Part shown: positions 1 through 7,774 of the stretch, in pieces
Numbering within the stretch: the stretch's first letter is position 1
How the letters are laid out: each line of letters starts with the position of its first letter
Origin: Streptomyces sp. NBC_01306
GTDB taxonomy: Bacteria; Actinomycetota; Actinomycetes; Streptomycetales; Streptomycetaceae
Assembly: GCF_026340465.1 (NCBI RefSeq)
Contig: NZ_JAPEPC010000001.1
Span: 7,269,501-7,333,500 of the forward strand
Length of the DNA: 64,000 nucleotides
Direction of reading: 5' to 3'
Notes under the pieces: model-generated
Told to the model about the DNA's origin: nothing
Databases searched by the model: none
The model's input: only the letters and a program-made list of their open reading frames with translations
Program-made: the position numbers and the translations under genes

Positions 1-1
1 C

Positions 2-1018
2 AACGACGGTGTCGTGTCACCGGATTCGGGCCTGCTCCCGATGATGGCCTGGCGGGCCAACGTCGTCGGCGCCGACGGCCCGGAGCACCGCAGGCTGCGG
101 CAGCCGCTCGACGACGGCGTCGCCCGGATCGACCAGCGCCGCACCCGGCACCAGGTCGAGGCGGTCTGCGCGCAACTGATCGCCGGGTTCTCCGCACGCG
201 GCAGCGCCGACCTGGTCAACGAGTACGCCACGATTGTCCCGATGCTCTCCACCGCCTCGCTGTTCGGCCTGGACAGCGCCGAAGGGCGTGAGCTGCTGAA
301 CGCGCTCATCGCACTGGTCGGCAGCGCGGACGACTCGCAGAGCGGAAACCGCCACTTCGAGGAGATCCTCGCCGACACGCTCAGAGCCCGCCGTGCCGAG
401 CCCGCGGACGACCTGACAACCGCCCTGCTCGACCACCCCAACCTGCGGGACGAGGTGGAGCAGCTCCAGTCGATGGTCCTGATGGTCTCCGCGGGCAACG
501 AGACCGTCACCGCCTGGATCTCACACACCCTGCGGCTGATGCTCACCGACCCGCGGTTCGCGGCCCGGATGCACGGCGGGCGGCTCGGCGTGGACGACGC
601 ACTCGACGAGGCGCTCTGGCGCGACCCGCCGATGAACAACGTGCCCGCCCGCTACGCACTGCGCGACACCGAACTGGGCGGACAGCAGATCAGGCGGGGC
701 GACGTCCTCATCCTGGGGATCGGCGCCGCCAACGGCGACCCCGCGGTCCGCGCGCCCGACGGCGGGGTGGAGCCGGGCAACCGCGCGCACCTCGCCTTCT
801 CGGCCGGCGCGCATGTGTGCCCCGCCCAGGTGCCGGCCCGGCTGATCACCCGTACCGCGGTCAACACCGTCCTGCATCTGCTGCCCGACATGAAGCTCAG
901 CATCCCTGCCCGCGACGTGGCCTGGCGCCCCTCGCCCTGGACCCGCGTCCCCGTCTCGCTGCCCGTCGACTTCTCCGCGCGGTACGGAGCGGACACCGGC
1001 GACGGCACATCCCGGTGA
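2..1018 (+). CDS. CYP157-like cytochrome P450, 5' end outside window
   Basis: Haem-thiolate monooxygenase fragment of about 338 residues; the frame is open to the window edge, so the N-terminus is missing and the GTG at 14 is probably internal. Seen: an I-helix oxygen-activation motif SAGNET, and a C-terminal haem loop FSAGAHVCPA with the cysteine ligand. The K-helix ExxR motif is absent: the equivalent place reads DEALWRDPP, with Trp where the Arg should be. Loss of ExxR is a known feature of the Streptomyces CYP157 family, which commonly sits with a CYP154 gene at the end of conservon operons (sensor kinase, roadblock, DUF742, GTPase, P450s). The ruined CYP154-like gene follows directly, with a GTGA overlap at 1015-1018. 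CYP157 assignment is by motif only; redox role unknown. Confidence 0.8.
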   Translation, partial: NDGVVSPDSGLLPMMAWRANVVGADGPEHRRLRQPLDDGVARIDQRRTRHQVEAVCAQLIAGFSARGSADLVNEYATIVPMLSTASLFGLDSAEGRELLNALIALVGSADDSQSGNRHFEEILADTLRARRAEPADDLTTALLDHPNLRDEVEQLQSMVLMVSAGNETVTAWISHTLRLMLTDPRFAARMHGGRLGVDDALDEALWRDPPMNNVPARYALRDTELGGQQIRRGDVLILGIGAANGDPAVRAPDGGVEPGNRAHLAFSAGAHVCPAQVPARLITRTAVNTVLHLLPDMKLSIPARDVAWRPSPWTRVPVSLPVDFSARYGADTGDGTSR

Positions 1019-1499
1019 CCGGACACCCACCCCTCGCGTCGACTTGGCGAAGCACATGACCTCGCACCCGGTGCCCCCGTCCCCGTCCCGCTCGTCACCC
1101 TCGACCCGCACGGCGCCGACCACCACGCCGAAGCCGCCAGGCTTCCCCTTCCGCTACCCCCTGGAGGACGTGGAGATCGCCGGGGTACGGATCCCCAGGG
1201 GCGAGGCCATCATGGCCCCGTACAGCGCGGTCGGCCGTGACGAGGGGCAGCACGGTGCGGACGCCGGGACCTTCGACATCGCCCGTGAGCGGCGCAGGCA
1301 TCTGGCCTTCGGCCACGGACCGCGCTTCTGCCTGGGCGCTCCGCTGGCCCGGCTGGAGGCGGCACTCGCCCTGCCGGCCGTCTTCGCCAGGTATCCCGGC
1401 CTGACCCTGGCCGCGGATCCGGACCGGCTGACCCCGGTGCCGTCCCTGTTCTCCAACAGCACCACCACCCTGCCGGTACGGCTGACCGCGGGGGACTGA
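1015..1499 (+). pseudogene. Remnant of a CYP154-like cytochrome P450
   Basis: Only the last third of a P450 is intact in one frame: the end of the K-helix region (FPFRYPLEDVEIAGVRIPRG), the haem loop FGHGPRFCLG and the tail to 1499. The I-helix and ExxR regions are absent. A GTG at 1015 overlaps the stop of the upstream P450 as expected for a coupled gene, but that frame stops at 1059. In a second frame, about 1061-1145, a typical P450 N-terminal stretch is legible (LVTLDPHGADHHAEAARL). The C-terminal part continues in a third frame. Reading: an internal deletion of roughly 250 codons plus at least one further frame change. An ATG at 1056 could start a short product, but it would lack most of the fold. 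Confidence 0.75.
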
Positions 1500-1514
1500 C
1501 CGGTGCACTCACCG

Positions 1515-1571
1515 GGGCCCGTCCCGCCCTCGCCGGACACCCGGCGGGCGGCGGGGGGTTGGGACGGGCCC
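1515..1571 (+). terminator. Long hairpin after the P450 pair
   Basis: Outer arms GGGCCCGTCCC (1515-1525) and GGGACGGGCCC (1561-1571) enclose an inner stem CGCCGG/CCGGCG (1531-1536, 1541-1546). There is no T-tract, as is usual for Streptomyces terminators. Confidence 0.55.
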
Positions 1572-1637
1572 GTCGTCACTCGTACCGGCATGATCGGGCG
1601 AATCTCACCGTAAAGTGGATCAAGATCCGGTATTCCT

Positions 1638-3308
1638 GTGCGCATGGATACAGATGGAACTTCCCGCTCCGATTCTTCCTCCTCCCGCACCTCCGGTTCC
1701 TCCCGCGTCTCCGGCCGCGCAGGCCGGACCCGTTCCCTCTCCGGCCTGCGCGCCGGTACCGCGCTGCTCGCCGCCGCCACGGCCGTACTGGCTGCCACGG
1801 TGCCCGGTGCATCGGCGGCCGCGCCCCGGGACAGACTCGCCGCGGAACGTCCCTGGCAGGACGGGGCTGCCGGGACTCAGCGGTACCTCGACAAGGTGAA
1901 GGACAACCCGGACCGGCTCAGGGCCTTTCTGCGCCCGATGCCGAAGGGCGGGGACCTGCACACCCACCTGTCGGGCGCAGTGCCGGTCGAGGCGCTGATC
2001 GGCTTCGCCGCCGACGACGGGCTGTGCATCGACGAGACCACGCTGTCGGCGTCCGCACCGCCTTGCGGGCCCGGGACCCGGCCCGCCCGGGACGCCGTGT
2101 CCGACCACGACTTCCGGCAGGACGTCATCCACGCCTGGTCCATGGAGGGGTTCAAGGAGACCCCCGCCGAGAGCGGACACGACCACTTCTTCGCCACCTT
2201 CGGAAAGTTCAAGGCCGTCACCGGAAGCCACCGCGGCAGGCTCGTCGCAGAGGTGACGAAGGTGGCCGCCGCCAACCACCAGGACTACGTGGAACCGCTC
2301 TTCACCCCGCAGGGCGACGCCCTGCGGAATCTGGGAACGAATCTCCGGTGGACCGGTGACTTCGACCGGATGCGGGACTCCCTGCGGGCCGACGGCAAGC
2401 TGAACCGCGTCCTGGACGACGCGAAGGCCGAGACCGCCCGGGAGATGGCGGAGCAGCGCGCCACCCTCGGCTGTGACGGCTCCGACCCGCAGCCCGCGTG
2501 CAAGGTGCAGGTGCGCTTCGACTTCCAGGTCGGCCGCGCGTCCGAGCCGCAGTACGTCTTCACCCAGCTCCTCGCCGGTTTCGAGATGGCCGACAAGGAC
2601 CCCCGCTACGTGGGGGTCAACCTGGTGCAGGCCGAGGACGCCCCCATCGCGCTGCGCGACTACCACCTGCAGATGCGCATGATCAAGTACCTGCGGTCCG
2701 TCTACCGCACGGCGCATGTCACGCTGCACGCCGGTGAGCTGACCAGCAAGGTCGCCCCCCGCGAGGACCTCAGGTTCCACATCCGCGACGCCGTCGAGAC
2801 CGCGGGCGCCGAGCGCATCGGCCACGGTGTGGACATCATGAGCGAGGACCGGCCGCAGCAGCTCCTGCGGACCATGGCCCGCCGGCACATCGCGGTGGAG
2901 GTACCGCTGACCAGTAACTGCCAGATCCTCGAAGTCTGCGGCGCCGACCACCCGGTCAACCGCTACCTGGCGGCCGGTGTCCCGGTGGCGCTGTCCACCG
3001 ACGACCAGGGCGTGTCGGGCACCGACATCACCATCGAGTACGCACGCGCCGTCAGCGAGCACCACCTGTCGTACCGTCAGCTGCGCGACAGTGCCCGTAC
3101 CTCGCTGGAGTACGCCTTCATCCAGGGCCGCAGCCTCTGGCGCGCCGTGGGCGACCACCGGCCCACCGCCGCCTGCGCCACCAGTGACCCCCGTACCGGC
3201 AGGATCACCCAGAGCTGCCGGGAGCTGCTGAACGCCAGCCCCAAGGCGACCCTCCAGTGGCGCTACGAGACCGAGCGCACAGCCTTCGAGGCCCGTCACC
3301 AGGCCTAA
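1638..3308 (+). CDS. Secreted adenosine deaminase family protein
   Basis: Metal-dependent deaminase of the adenosine/AMP deaminase superfamily, expected to hydrolyse adenosine or deoxyadenosine to inosine outside the cell. The 556-residue product starts with a Ser/Arg-rich stretch, then a hydrophobic signal segment (about residues 35-60, ending ASAAAP). Catalytic motifs are all present in order: GDLHTHLSG (metal His pair), HAGE (catalytic Glu region), IGHGVDI, and STDDQG (metal Asp). At over 500 residues it is much longer than cytosolic Add (about 340) and resembles exported or growth-factor-type deaminases. GTG 1638 and ATG 1644 are both possible starts; neither has a strong ribosome-binding site. 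It is monocistronic and separated from the next gene by convergent orientation. Substrate is inferred from family only. Confidence 0.85.
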   Translation: MRMDTDGTSRSDSSSSRTSGSSRVSGRAGRTRSLSGLRAGTALLAAATAVLAATVPGASAAAPRDRLAAERPWQDGAAGTQRYLDKVKDNPDRLRAFLRPMPKGGDLHTHLSGAVPVEALIGFAADDGLCIDETTLSASAPPCGPGTRPARDAVSDHDFRQDVIHAWSMEGFKETPAESGHDHFFATFGKFKAVTGSHRGRLVAEVTKVAAANHQDYVEPLFTPQGDALRNLGTNLRWTGDFDRMRDSLRADGKLNRVLDDAKAETAREMAEQRATLGCDGSDPQPACKVQVRFDFQVGRASEPQYVFTQLLAGFEMADKDPRYVGVNLVQAEDAPIALRDYHLQMRMIKYLRSVYRTAHVTLHAGELTSKVAPREDLRFHIRDAVETAGAERIGHGVDIMSEDRPQQLLRTMARRHIAVEVPLTSNCQILEVCGADHPVNRYLAAGVPVALSTDDQGVSGTDITIEYARAVSEHHLSYRQLRDSARTSLEYAFIQGRSLWRAVGDHRPTAACATSDPRTGRITQSCRELLNASPKATLQWRYETERTAFEARHQA

Positions 3309-3312
3309 AGGT

Positions 3313-3468
3313 CCTGTCCGGCCGGTCCTCGTGGGCCCGCGACGCCTGGCACGGCACCTCACCGCGTTGTCGGAGTCACCCAGTACGTCCAGTACGGGGG
3401 CGATCCTCCGCCTTGCGAGGCACCGCACCGGACGCCGCGGCCTGATCCACGAAGGTCGGCCGGACAGG
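3313..3468. repeat. Separated 12-bp inverted repeat
   Basis: CCTGTCCGGCCG (3313-3324) and its exact complement CGGCCGGACAGG (3457-3468) flank about 132 bp of non-coding DNA between two convergent genes. It could be a long-loop bidirectional terminator or a relic of a small insertion; there is no reading frame of interest inside. Confidence 0.4.
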
Positions 3469-3514
3469 CCCTGGCTGATCCGTTCCACGGTGTCACCCGG
3501 CCCGTCGCGCCGGC

Positions 3515-4504
3515 TCAGCCCGTCGGGCGGTCGGCCAGCTGGGCCACGGCGCCCGCGACCGCACGGGTGACGTCGGCCGCGAACTCCAGGTCGAGCGTCC
3601 CGAGGGTGTCGGTCGCCTTGTGGTAGTGCGGATTACGCAGGTTGGCCGTATCGGTGACGAGCAGCCCGCGGCGACCACTGCGCCAGTACGGCAGGTGGTC
3701 GCTGCGTGCGGCGTCCCTGAGCAGACCCCCGAGTCGCTTGACCGGGTAGAGCCGCAGCCCCGGAACGTACTGCCGGGCGCTGCGCTGCACCGCGTTGGCG
3801 AACGGCAGTGAGCGCAGGTCGGCGATGATCGCGATGAAGTCGCCGGTCCTCGGCGGCGAGAACACCCCCGGAATGCGCAGCGGACTGCGCTGTGCGCCGG
3901 GGCGCGCGTCCCGGAAGCCGATCATCTCCAGCACGATCAGGCCCTCCACCACCTCGCCGCCGGCCTCGATGTCCGACACATGCTCGCGGCTCCCCAGCAT
4001 CCACTCCTCCTCCTCGCCGAAGAGGCAGAACCGGACGCCGCGTTGACGCGGGCCGAGAGTGCGCAGGGCGCGGGCCGTTTCGAGCAGACCGGCGACCCCG
4101 CTCGCGTTGTCGTCGGCTCCGGGACTGCCCTGCTTGGAGTCCCAGTGGGCGCCGACCTCCACCAGCGGTGCGTCGATGTCGCGGCCCGGCAGCGTGGCGA
4201 ACAGGTTGACCTGGTGCGGCGCTTCGCCGTACCGCGTCTCCACCACCGGGTAGCCGTACCCGGACAGTTCCTCACGGAGGTGGCGGAGGGTCTCCCGGAC
4301 GTTCTCCTCGTCCTCACGCCAGCGCGGCCCGCCGGCCGTCAACGCGGTGATGTGCCGCTCCACTCCGGCCGCGGTGATGCCGGGGAGTGCCGCCGCCAGG
4401 TCCCGGTCGAACCCGGGCCGCGTCCTGAGTTCGCCGAGGGTGTCGACGATCTGACACCGGATCTCATCCCAACCAGGCAGATATTCGAGCCAGTTACGGT
4501 TCAT
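3515..4504 (-). CDS. M28 family zinc aminopeptidase
   Basis: Predicted zinc exopeptidase of 329 residues that would remove N-terminal residues from peptides. The co-catalytic zinc ligand set of family M28 is visible: His120 in VGAHWDSKQG, Asp131/132 in GADDN, Glu164-165 in FGEEEE (catalytic base and ligand), Glu193 in VLEMIG, and a C-terminal His in PHYHKATDT. No signal peptide is seen, so it is probably cytoplasmic. The ATG at 4504 overlaps the stop of the upstream MFS gene as ATGA, so the two are translationally coupled. The same frame runs open far upstream, but that part is out of phase with MFS codons and is not coding. Coupling to an exporter beside an NRPS cluster might mean product maturation or turnover, but this is speculation. 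Confidence 0.85.
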   Translation of the reverse strand: MNRNWLEYLPGWDEIRCQIVDTLGELRTRPGFDRDLAAALPGITAAGVERHITALTAGGPRWREDEENVRETLRHLREELSGYGYPVVETRYGEAPHQVNLFATLPGRDIDAPLVEVGAHWDSKQGSPGADDNASGVAGLLETARALRTLGPRQRGVRFCLFGEEEEWMLGSREHVSDIEAGGEVVEGLIVLEMIGFRDARPGAQRSPLRIPGVFSPPRTGDFIAIIADLRSLPFANAVQRSARQYVPGLRLYPVKRLGGLLRDAARSDHLPYWRSGRRGLLVTDTANLRNPHYHKATDTLGTLDLEFAADVTRAVAGAVAQLADRPTG

Positions 4505-5775
4505 GCGGCGCCGCCCGCGGAAGCAGTGAGGTCCTCGGCGTCTCCCGTCGCGCCGCCTGTGGCAGCCGCGGCCCGCTTCGCCTGCGCCCTGGCCACCAGC
4601 GGCACCACGGCGACCCCGGACAACAGGAACACCGCCGCGATGGCCAGCCAGCCGGGCGGGCCCTCGCGGACACCGAGGAATGCCGTCGCAGCCGGCCCGA
4701 CCGTCTCGGAGAAGGCCGCGCCGAGTGCGTAGACGCCCAGGTACTCGCCGCGGGCGTGCTCCGGGGCCAGGCCGTACGAGATTCCCCAACTCCCGGCCAT
4801 GGCAAGGAGTTCGCCTGCGGTCAGCACCAGGACCGCCAGAGTCAGGAAAGTGATCTTCAGAGCGGTACCGTGTGCCGCCACCGCGGCCGCGATCCCCACA
4901 CAGGAGACCGCCAGCAGGAAGCCGGACCGGCGCTGGGCGCGGGCACCCCCCTCCAGCGTGTCGGCGCCACGGCTCAACCGCACCTGGAAGATCACGATGA
5001 GTACGGTGTTGACGGTGACGAAGAGACCGGCCAGGGCTTTCGGGATGCCTTGCCCGGAGACGATCAACAGCGGCAGCGCCAGCGTGAGGACGATCCCGTT
5101 CATGCCGAGCAGACCGTTCATCAGGGTGAGCAGGACGAAGGGGATGTCCTTGAGCGCAGGCGCCTTGCTCGCCCCCGCGGGCCGCTGCCGGGGCGGCATG
5201 GCGGGCAACGGGATGAGAGTGAGGGCCGCGAGCACGTAGGTGACCGCGTTCCCGAGGATCACCAGCTCGCAGGCGAGATGCGAACCGTCGGCCAGCGCCC
5301 AGGCGGCCAGCGCGGAACCACCGGCGAAGCCGCCGTTGAACACCGCGCGCAGATAGGCCCGTCCGGCCACCAGACGGTCGGGCTCCAGTACGGCGCCGAT
5401 CAGTGCGGCCCGGACGGTACTGGTGGCCCGGATCGCCAGCGAGGTCGCGCAGGCCACCACGACGAAGCCGAGGAAGGAGTGCACCAGCGGATAGAGGCAG
5501 AAGAGCACGGCCTCCGCCACGTGCAGCACGATCAGCAGCCGGCGGGTGTCCATCCGGTCCGCGAGCCATCCGGTGGGCACCGAGGCCCCGAGCGTGATCA
5601 GCCCCGCCAGTGAGAACCCGGCGCCGACCTGTGCCGGCGTCAGCCCGACCACGTGCACGAAGAACGCCACACCGCCGGTGAGGAACAGTCCCGTCCCGAG
5701 CGAGTCGACCAGATAGTTGACCGACAGGGGCCGCGTCGCCCCGCGGGCAGGTAAAAGGGAGGCGAATGGCGGCAT
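4501..5775 (-). CDS. Major facilitator superfamily transporter
   Basis: Integral membrane carrier of 424 residues, the usual size for a 12-helix MFS protein. Alternating hydrophobic segments run through the whole chain; the loop between helices 2 and 3 reads GWLADRMDTRR, the MFS motif A signature (G-x-x-x-D-R-x-x-R-R pattern). The ATG at 5775 follows a purine-rich GGAAGGAA ribosome-binding site. It is the first gene of a two-gene operon with the M28 peptidase. It is divergent from the NRPS operon across an 845-bp control region, so it is a candidate exporter for the lipopeptide, but MFS substrate cannot be told from sequence. Confidence 0.88.
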   Translation of the reverse strand: MPPFASLLPARGATRPLSVNYLVDSLGTGLFLTGGVAFFVHVVGLTPAQVGAGFSLAGLITLGASVPTGWLADRMDTRRLLIVLHVAEAVLFCLYPLVHSFLGFVVVACATSLAIRATSTVRAALIGAVLEPDRLVAGRAYLRAVFNGGFAGGSALAAWALADGSHLACELVILGNAVTYVLAALTLIPLPAMPPRQRPAGASKAPALKDIPFVLLTLMNGLLGMNGIVLTLALPLLIVSGQGIPKALAGLFVTVNTVLIVIFQVRLSRGADTLEGGARAQRRSGFLLAVSCVGIAAAVAAHGTALKITFLTLAVLVLTAGELLAMAGSWGISYGLAPEHARGEYLGVYALGAAFSETVGPAATAFLGVREGPPGWLAIAAVFLLSGVAVVPLVARAQAKRAAAATGGATGDAEDLTASAGGAA

Positions 5776-6243
5776 GCTGAGGGATTCCTTCCGGCAGAGA
5801 GCTGGGGCTTCGGGGGTTCTCCCGGTCCCGGCGACCGGCGGGCTGTCCGCGGTGCGGCCGGCGGCACTCTCGGAAGTGATATCGGCGATCGGCAGGCGGT
5901 ATCACATCGCGAATCGCAAAGAAATATTCAATCGCACTCTCCCCCGATTCGTGGATCCTAGGTGCGTCGACTTCGCGGGTCAAGATCTGCCGGATTTCTG
6001 ATCCCCGGAGAGCTGTCACAGGAATGCGACCCGGCCGGCCGATTTACGGCGATCAGTACGCAAGCTGTCCCGCCGGGCCTCCCTTGTCGTCGGAGAGGTG
6101 CCTGTTCGGGCAGTGATATTGGTACGCCTGGGCCGCGCTCGACGAGGGTGGAGCGTGCGCCGGCTGTCCGCCTCCGGCTGTCCCCGGGGTCTTACGTTGG
6201 ACTCGTCGTCCGGACCGATAGTTACCTTTTTGGTGGGTTATGG

Positions 6244-6264
6244 TCACTGGGTAATGTCCAGTGA
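6244..6264. promoter_or_regulatory. Candidate operator, 7-bp inverted repeat
   Basis: Perfect arms TCACTGG (6244-6250) and CCAGTGA (6258-6264) with a 7-bp AT-rich spacer, in the divergent region upstream of mbtH and the MFS operon. Arm length and spacing suit a dimeric regulator; no regulator gene lies next to it. Confidence 0.4.
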
Positions 6265-6333
6265 TTCCTGATTTATCGAGCTGATGGCTTTTATCACGCT
6301 TGATATCCCATATCCGTAATGCGGTCCATGGTG

Positions 6334-6439
6334 TTGCTGCCCCCGGCGCGCCGCGTTGCTGCCCCTGGCGCACCGGATGATGCCCCGGCATGCCGCACAG
6401 ATGCCCCCGATGCACCGCATTGCTGCCCTGGCGGTGAAA
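6334..6439 (+). repeat. Five degenerate tandem repeats of 20-22 bp
   Basis: Units start at 6334, 6356, 6378, 6400 and 6420. The shared core is T(T/G)(G/A)TGCCC(C/T) followed by GGCGC or GATGC and a C-rich end; units 1, 2 and 5 are closest (TTGCTGCCC). The array lies about 180 bp before mbtH in non-coding DNA. Confidence 0.6.
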
Positions 6440-6619
6440 TCGGGTCTTTCTTGCGATCGACACATCGTGTTAATGTTTGGATTCGGGAGCGGGCTATGAC
6501 CGGTTCTCTCCCAGGGGGCGGCGGGAGATTCAAGACTCTCGTCAGTGTTTCGGGTTTTCCACTTTCTTTCTCGTGCGTCGAGTGCTGCCACAGGTGCGCT
6601 CGCGTCCCCTTTCCTGTGT

Positions 6620-6838
6620 ATGAGCACTCCAAGGTTTGAGGCGATAGTGTTCCACCACGAATCATCGATTGATTTCCGCGTAGTCGTGAACGGCGAGGAG
6701 CAGTACTCCATCTGGCCGGCCGACATCGAACTCCCTGCGGGATGGCGGCCTGAGGGCGTCAGAGGCACGCGCGAAGAGTGCCTCGCGCACGTGGAACGGG
6801 TCTGGACCGACATGCGTCCACTCAGCCTGCGTGGCTGA
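6620..6838 (+). CDS. mbtH: MbtH-like NRPS adenylation partner
   Basis: Small 72-residue chaperone that binds adenylation domains and is often needed for their solubility or activity. The family signature is complete: NGEEQYSIWP, then LPAGW, then a conserved block with Cys-Leu, VERVWTDMRP near the end. The ATG at 6620 (MSTPRFEA) fits the usual MbtH length; the frame is open further upstream but that part has no family resemblance. It is the first gene of the lipopeptide operon, followed by the type II thioesterase 34 bp later. It presumably serves one or more of the five A domains encoded downstream. Confidence 0.95.
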   Translation: MSTPRFEAIVFHHESSIDFRVVVNGEEQYSIWPADIELPAGWRPEGVRGTREECLAHVERVWTDMRPLSLRG

Positions 6839-6872
6839 TCCGGCCACGCCCGTTCCTGGAAGGAGTGCCGCG

Positions 6873-7622
6873 GTGATCAGCACCACCCACTCCCGGTCCT
6901 CCCGGTGGTGGACCGGCCTGCCCGGTCCAGCCACCGGGCGGACACTCGTCTGCCTCCCGTACGCCGGTGGGGGACCTCAGACCTATGAGGGCTGGGAGGC
7001 ATCGCTGCCGGCGGACACGTCCGTGCTCGCGGTGACGCCTCCGGGCCGTGGCCGCCGGTTCGGCGAGCCCCTCTGCCGCGACATCCCGTCACTGGTGCAG
7101 CCCCTGGCGCGGGAGTTGGCAGCTGCCGTGGACGGTCCGTACACACTGTTCGGGCACAGCCTGGGGGCCACGGTGGCCTTCGAGTTGTGCCGGGAGCTCC
7201 GCAGAGTCGGATTCCGCCCGCCCGCCGCCCTGGTGGTCTCCGGACGCCAGGCACCGGATCTGCCGTGGACCGAGCGGCCGATCAGCGGTCTGCCGGACGC
7301 CGAATTCACCGAGGCGCTGCGCGACCTCGGCGGTACCCCCGAAGCCGTCTTCCAGCAGCCGGAGTTGATGGGTCTTCTGATGCCGTTGCTCCGGGCCGAC
7401 TTCACGATCGTCGAGTCCTACCGCTGCCGGGACGAGGCGCCCCTCGATGTGCCGATCCTGGCCCTGGCGGGCACCCGTGACCAGCGCGCGACGGCGGACC
7501 TGATGTCGGGCTGGGCCCGGCAGACCAGCGCGTCGTTCACCCTGCGCACGGTGCTCGGCGAGCACTTCTTCGTAGACACCGACCCCGAATACGTCACCGG
7601 CCTGCTGTCGGCCGTCCTCTGA
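6873..7622 (+). CDS. Type II (editing) thioesterase
   Basis: External alpha/beta-hydrolase thioesterase of about 249 residues, which removes misprimed or stalled acyl groups from carrier domains. Nucleophile elbow GHSLGA, Asp in the LALAGTRDQ strand end, and catalytic His in GEHFFVD are all present; the N-terminus carries the typical LVCLPYAGGG oxyanion segment. GTG 6873 is chosen because GGAAGGAG (6858-6865) sits 7 bp ahead; the frame is open from 6831 but that would overlap mbtH. It is the second gene of the NRPS operon, distinct from the TE domain fused to the last NRPS. Confidence 0.93.
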   Translation: MISTTHSRSSRWWTGLPGPATGRTLVCLPYAGGGPQTYEGWEASLPADTSVLAVTPPGRGRRFGEPLCRDIPSLVQPLARELAAAVDGPYTLFGHSLGATVAFELCRELRRVGFRPPAALVVSGRQAPDLPWTERPISGLPDAEFTEALRDLGGTPEAVFQQPELMGLLMPLLRADFTIVESYRCRDEAPLDVPILALAGTRDQRATADLMSGWARQTSASFTLRTVLGEHFFVDTDPEYVTGLLSAVL

Positions 7623-7774
7623 GCAGCGGGTCCGCCCCCGCCACCTGATCCACCCGTCGGCATCCACCCGCCGGCCGGCCGCGCCCGCGTGCCGCGCGAG
7701 GCCGTGCCGCGCGCCGCTGTGCGCCCGCCGAACCGCAAGCCATTCCGTTCTGACGTCATTTCTGGGGGAAGCCC

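Larger units (their letters stand above)
5776..6619. promoter_or_regulatory. Divergent control region between MFS operon and mbtH-NRPS operon
   Basis: No convincing gene. The stretch is visibly less GC-rich than its surroundings from about 5870 to 6620, as expected of a large divergent promoter region. It contains an inverted repeat at 6244-6264 and a five-unit degenerate tandem repeat at 6334-6439 (listed separately). A short imperfect palindrome ACAC-ATC-GTGT lies near 6460. I could not assign -35/-10 boxes with confidence. Confidence 0.55.

Noticed and set aside
1620..3488. 622-residue minus-strand frame opposite the adenosine deaminase
   Set aside because: Low-complexity antisense product; the plus strand carries all deaminase catalytic motifs.
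4505..6019. N-terminal extension of the M28 peptidase to over 800 residues
   Set aside because: It is an out-of-frame reading of the MFS gene; the ATGA overlap at 4501-4504 defines the true start.
6244..6813. Small frames on both strands in the region before mbtH, one Cys/Gly-rich
   Set aside because: They read through the tandem repeat and inverted repeat, lack ribosome-binding sites, and overlap mbtH out of frame.
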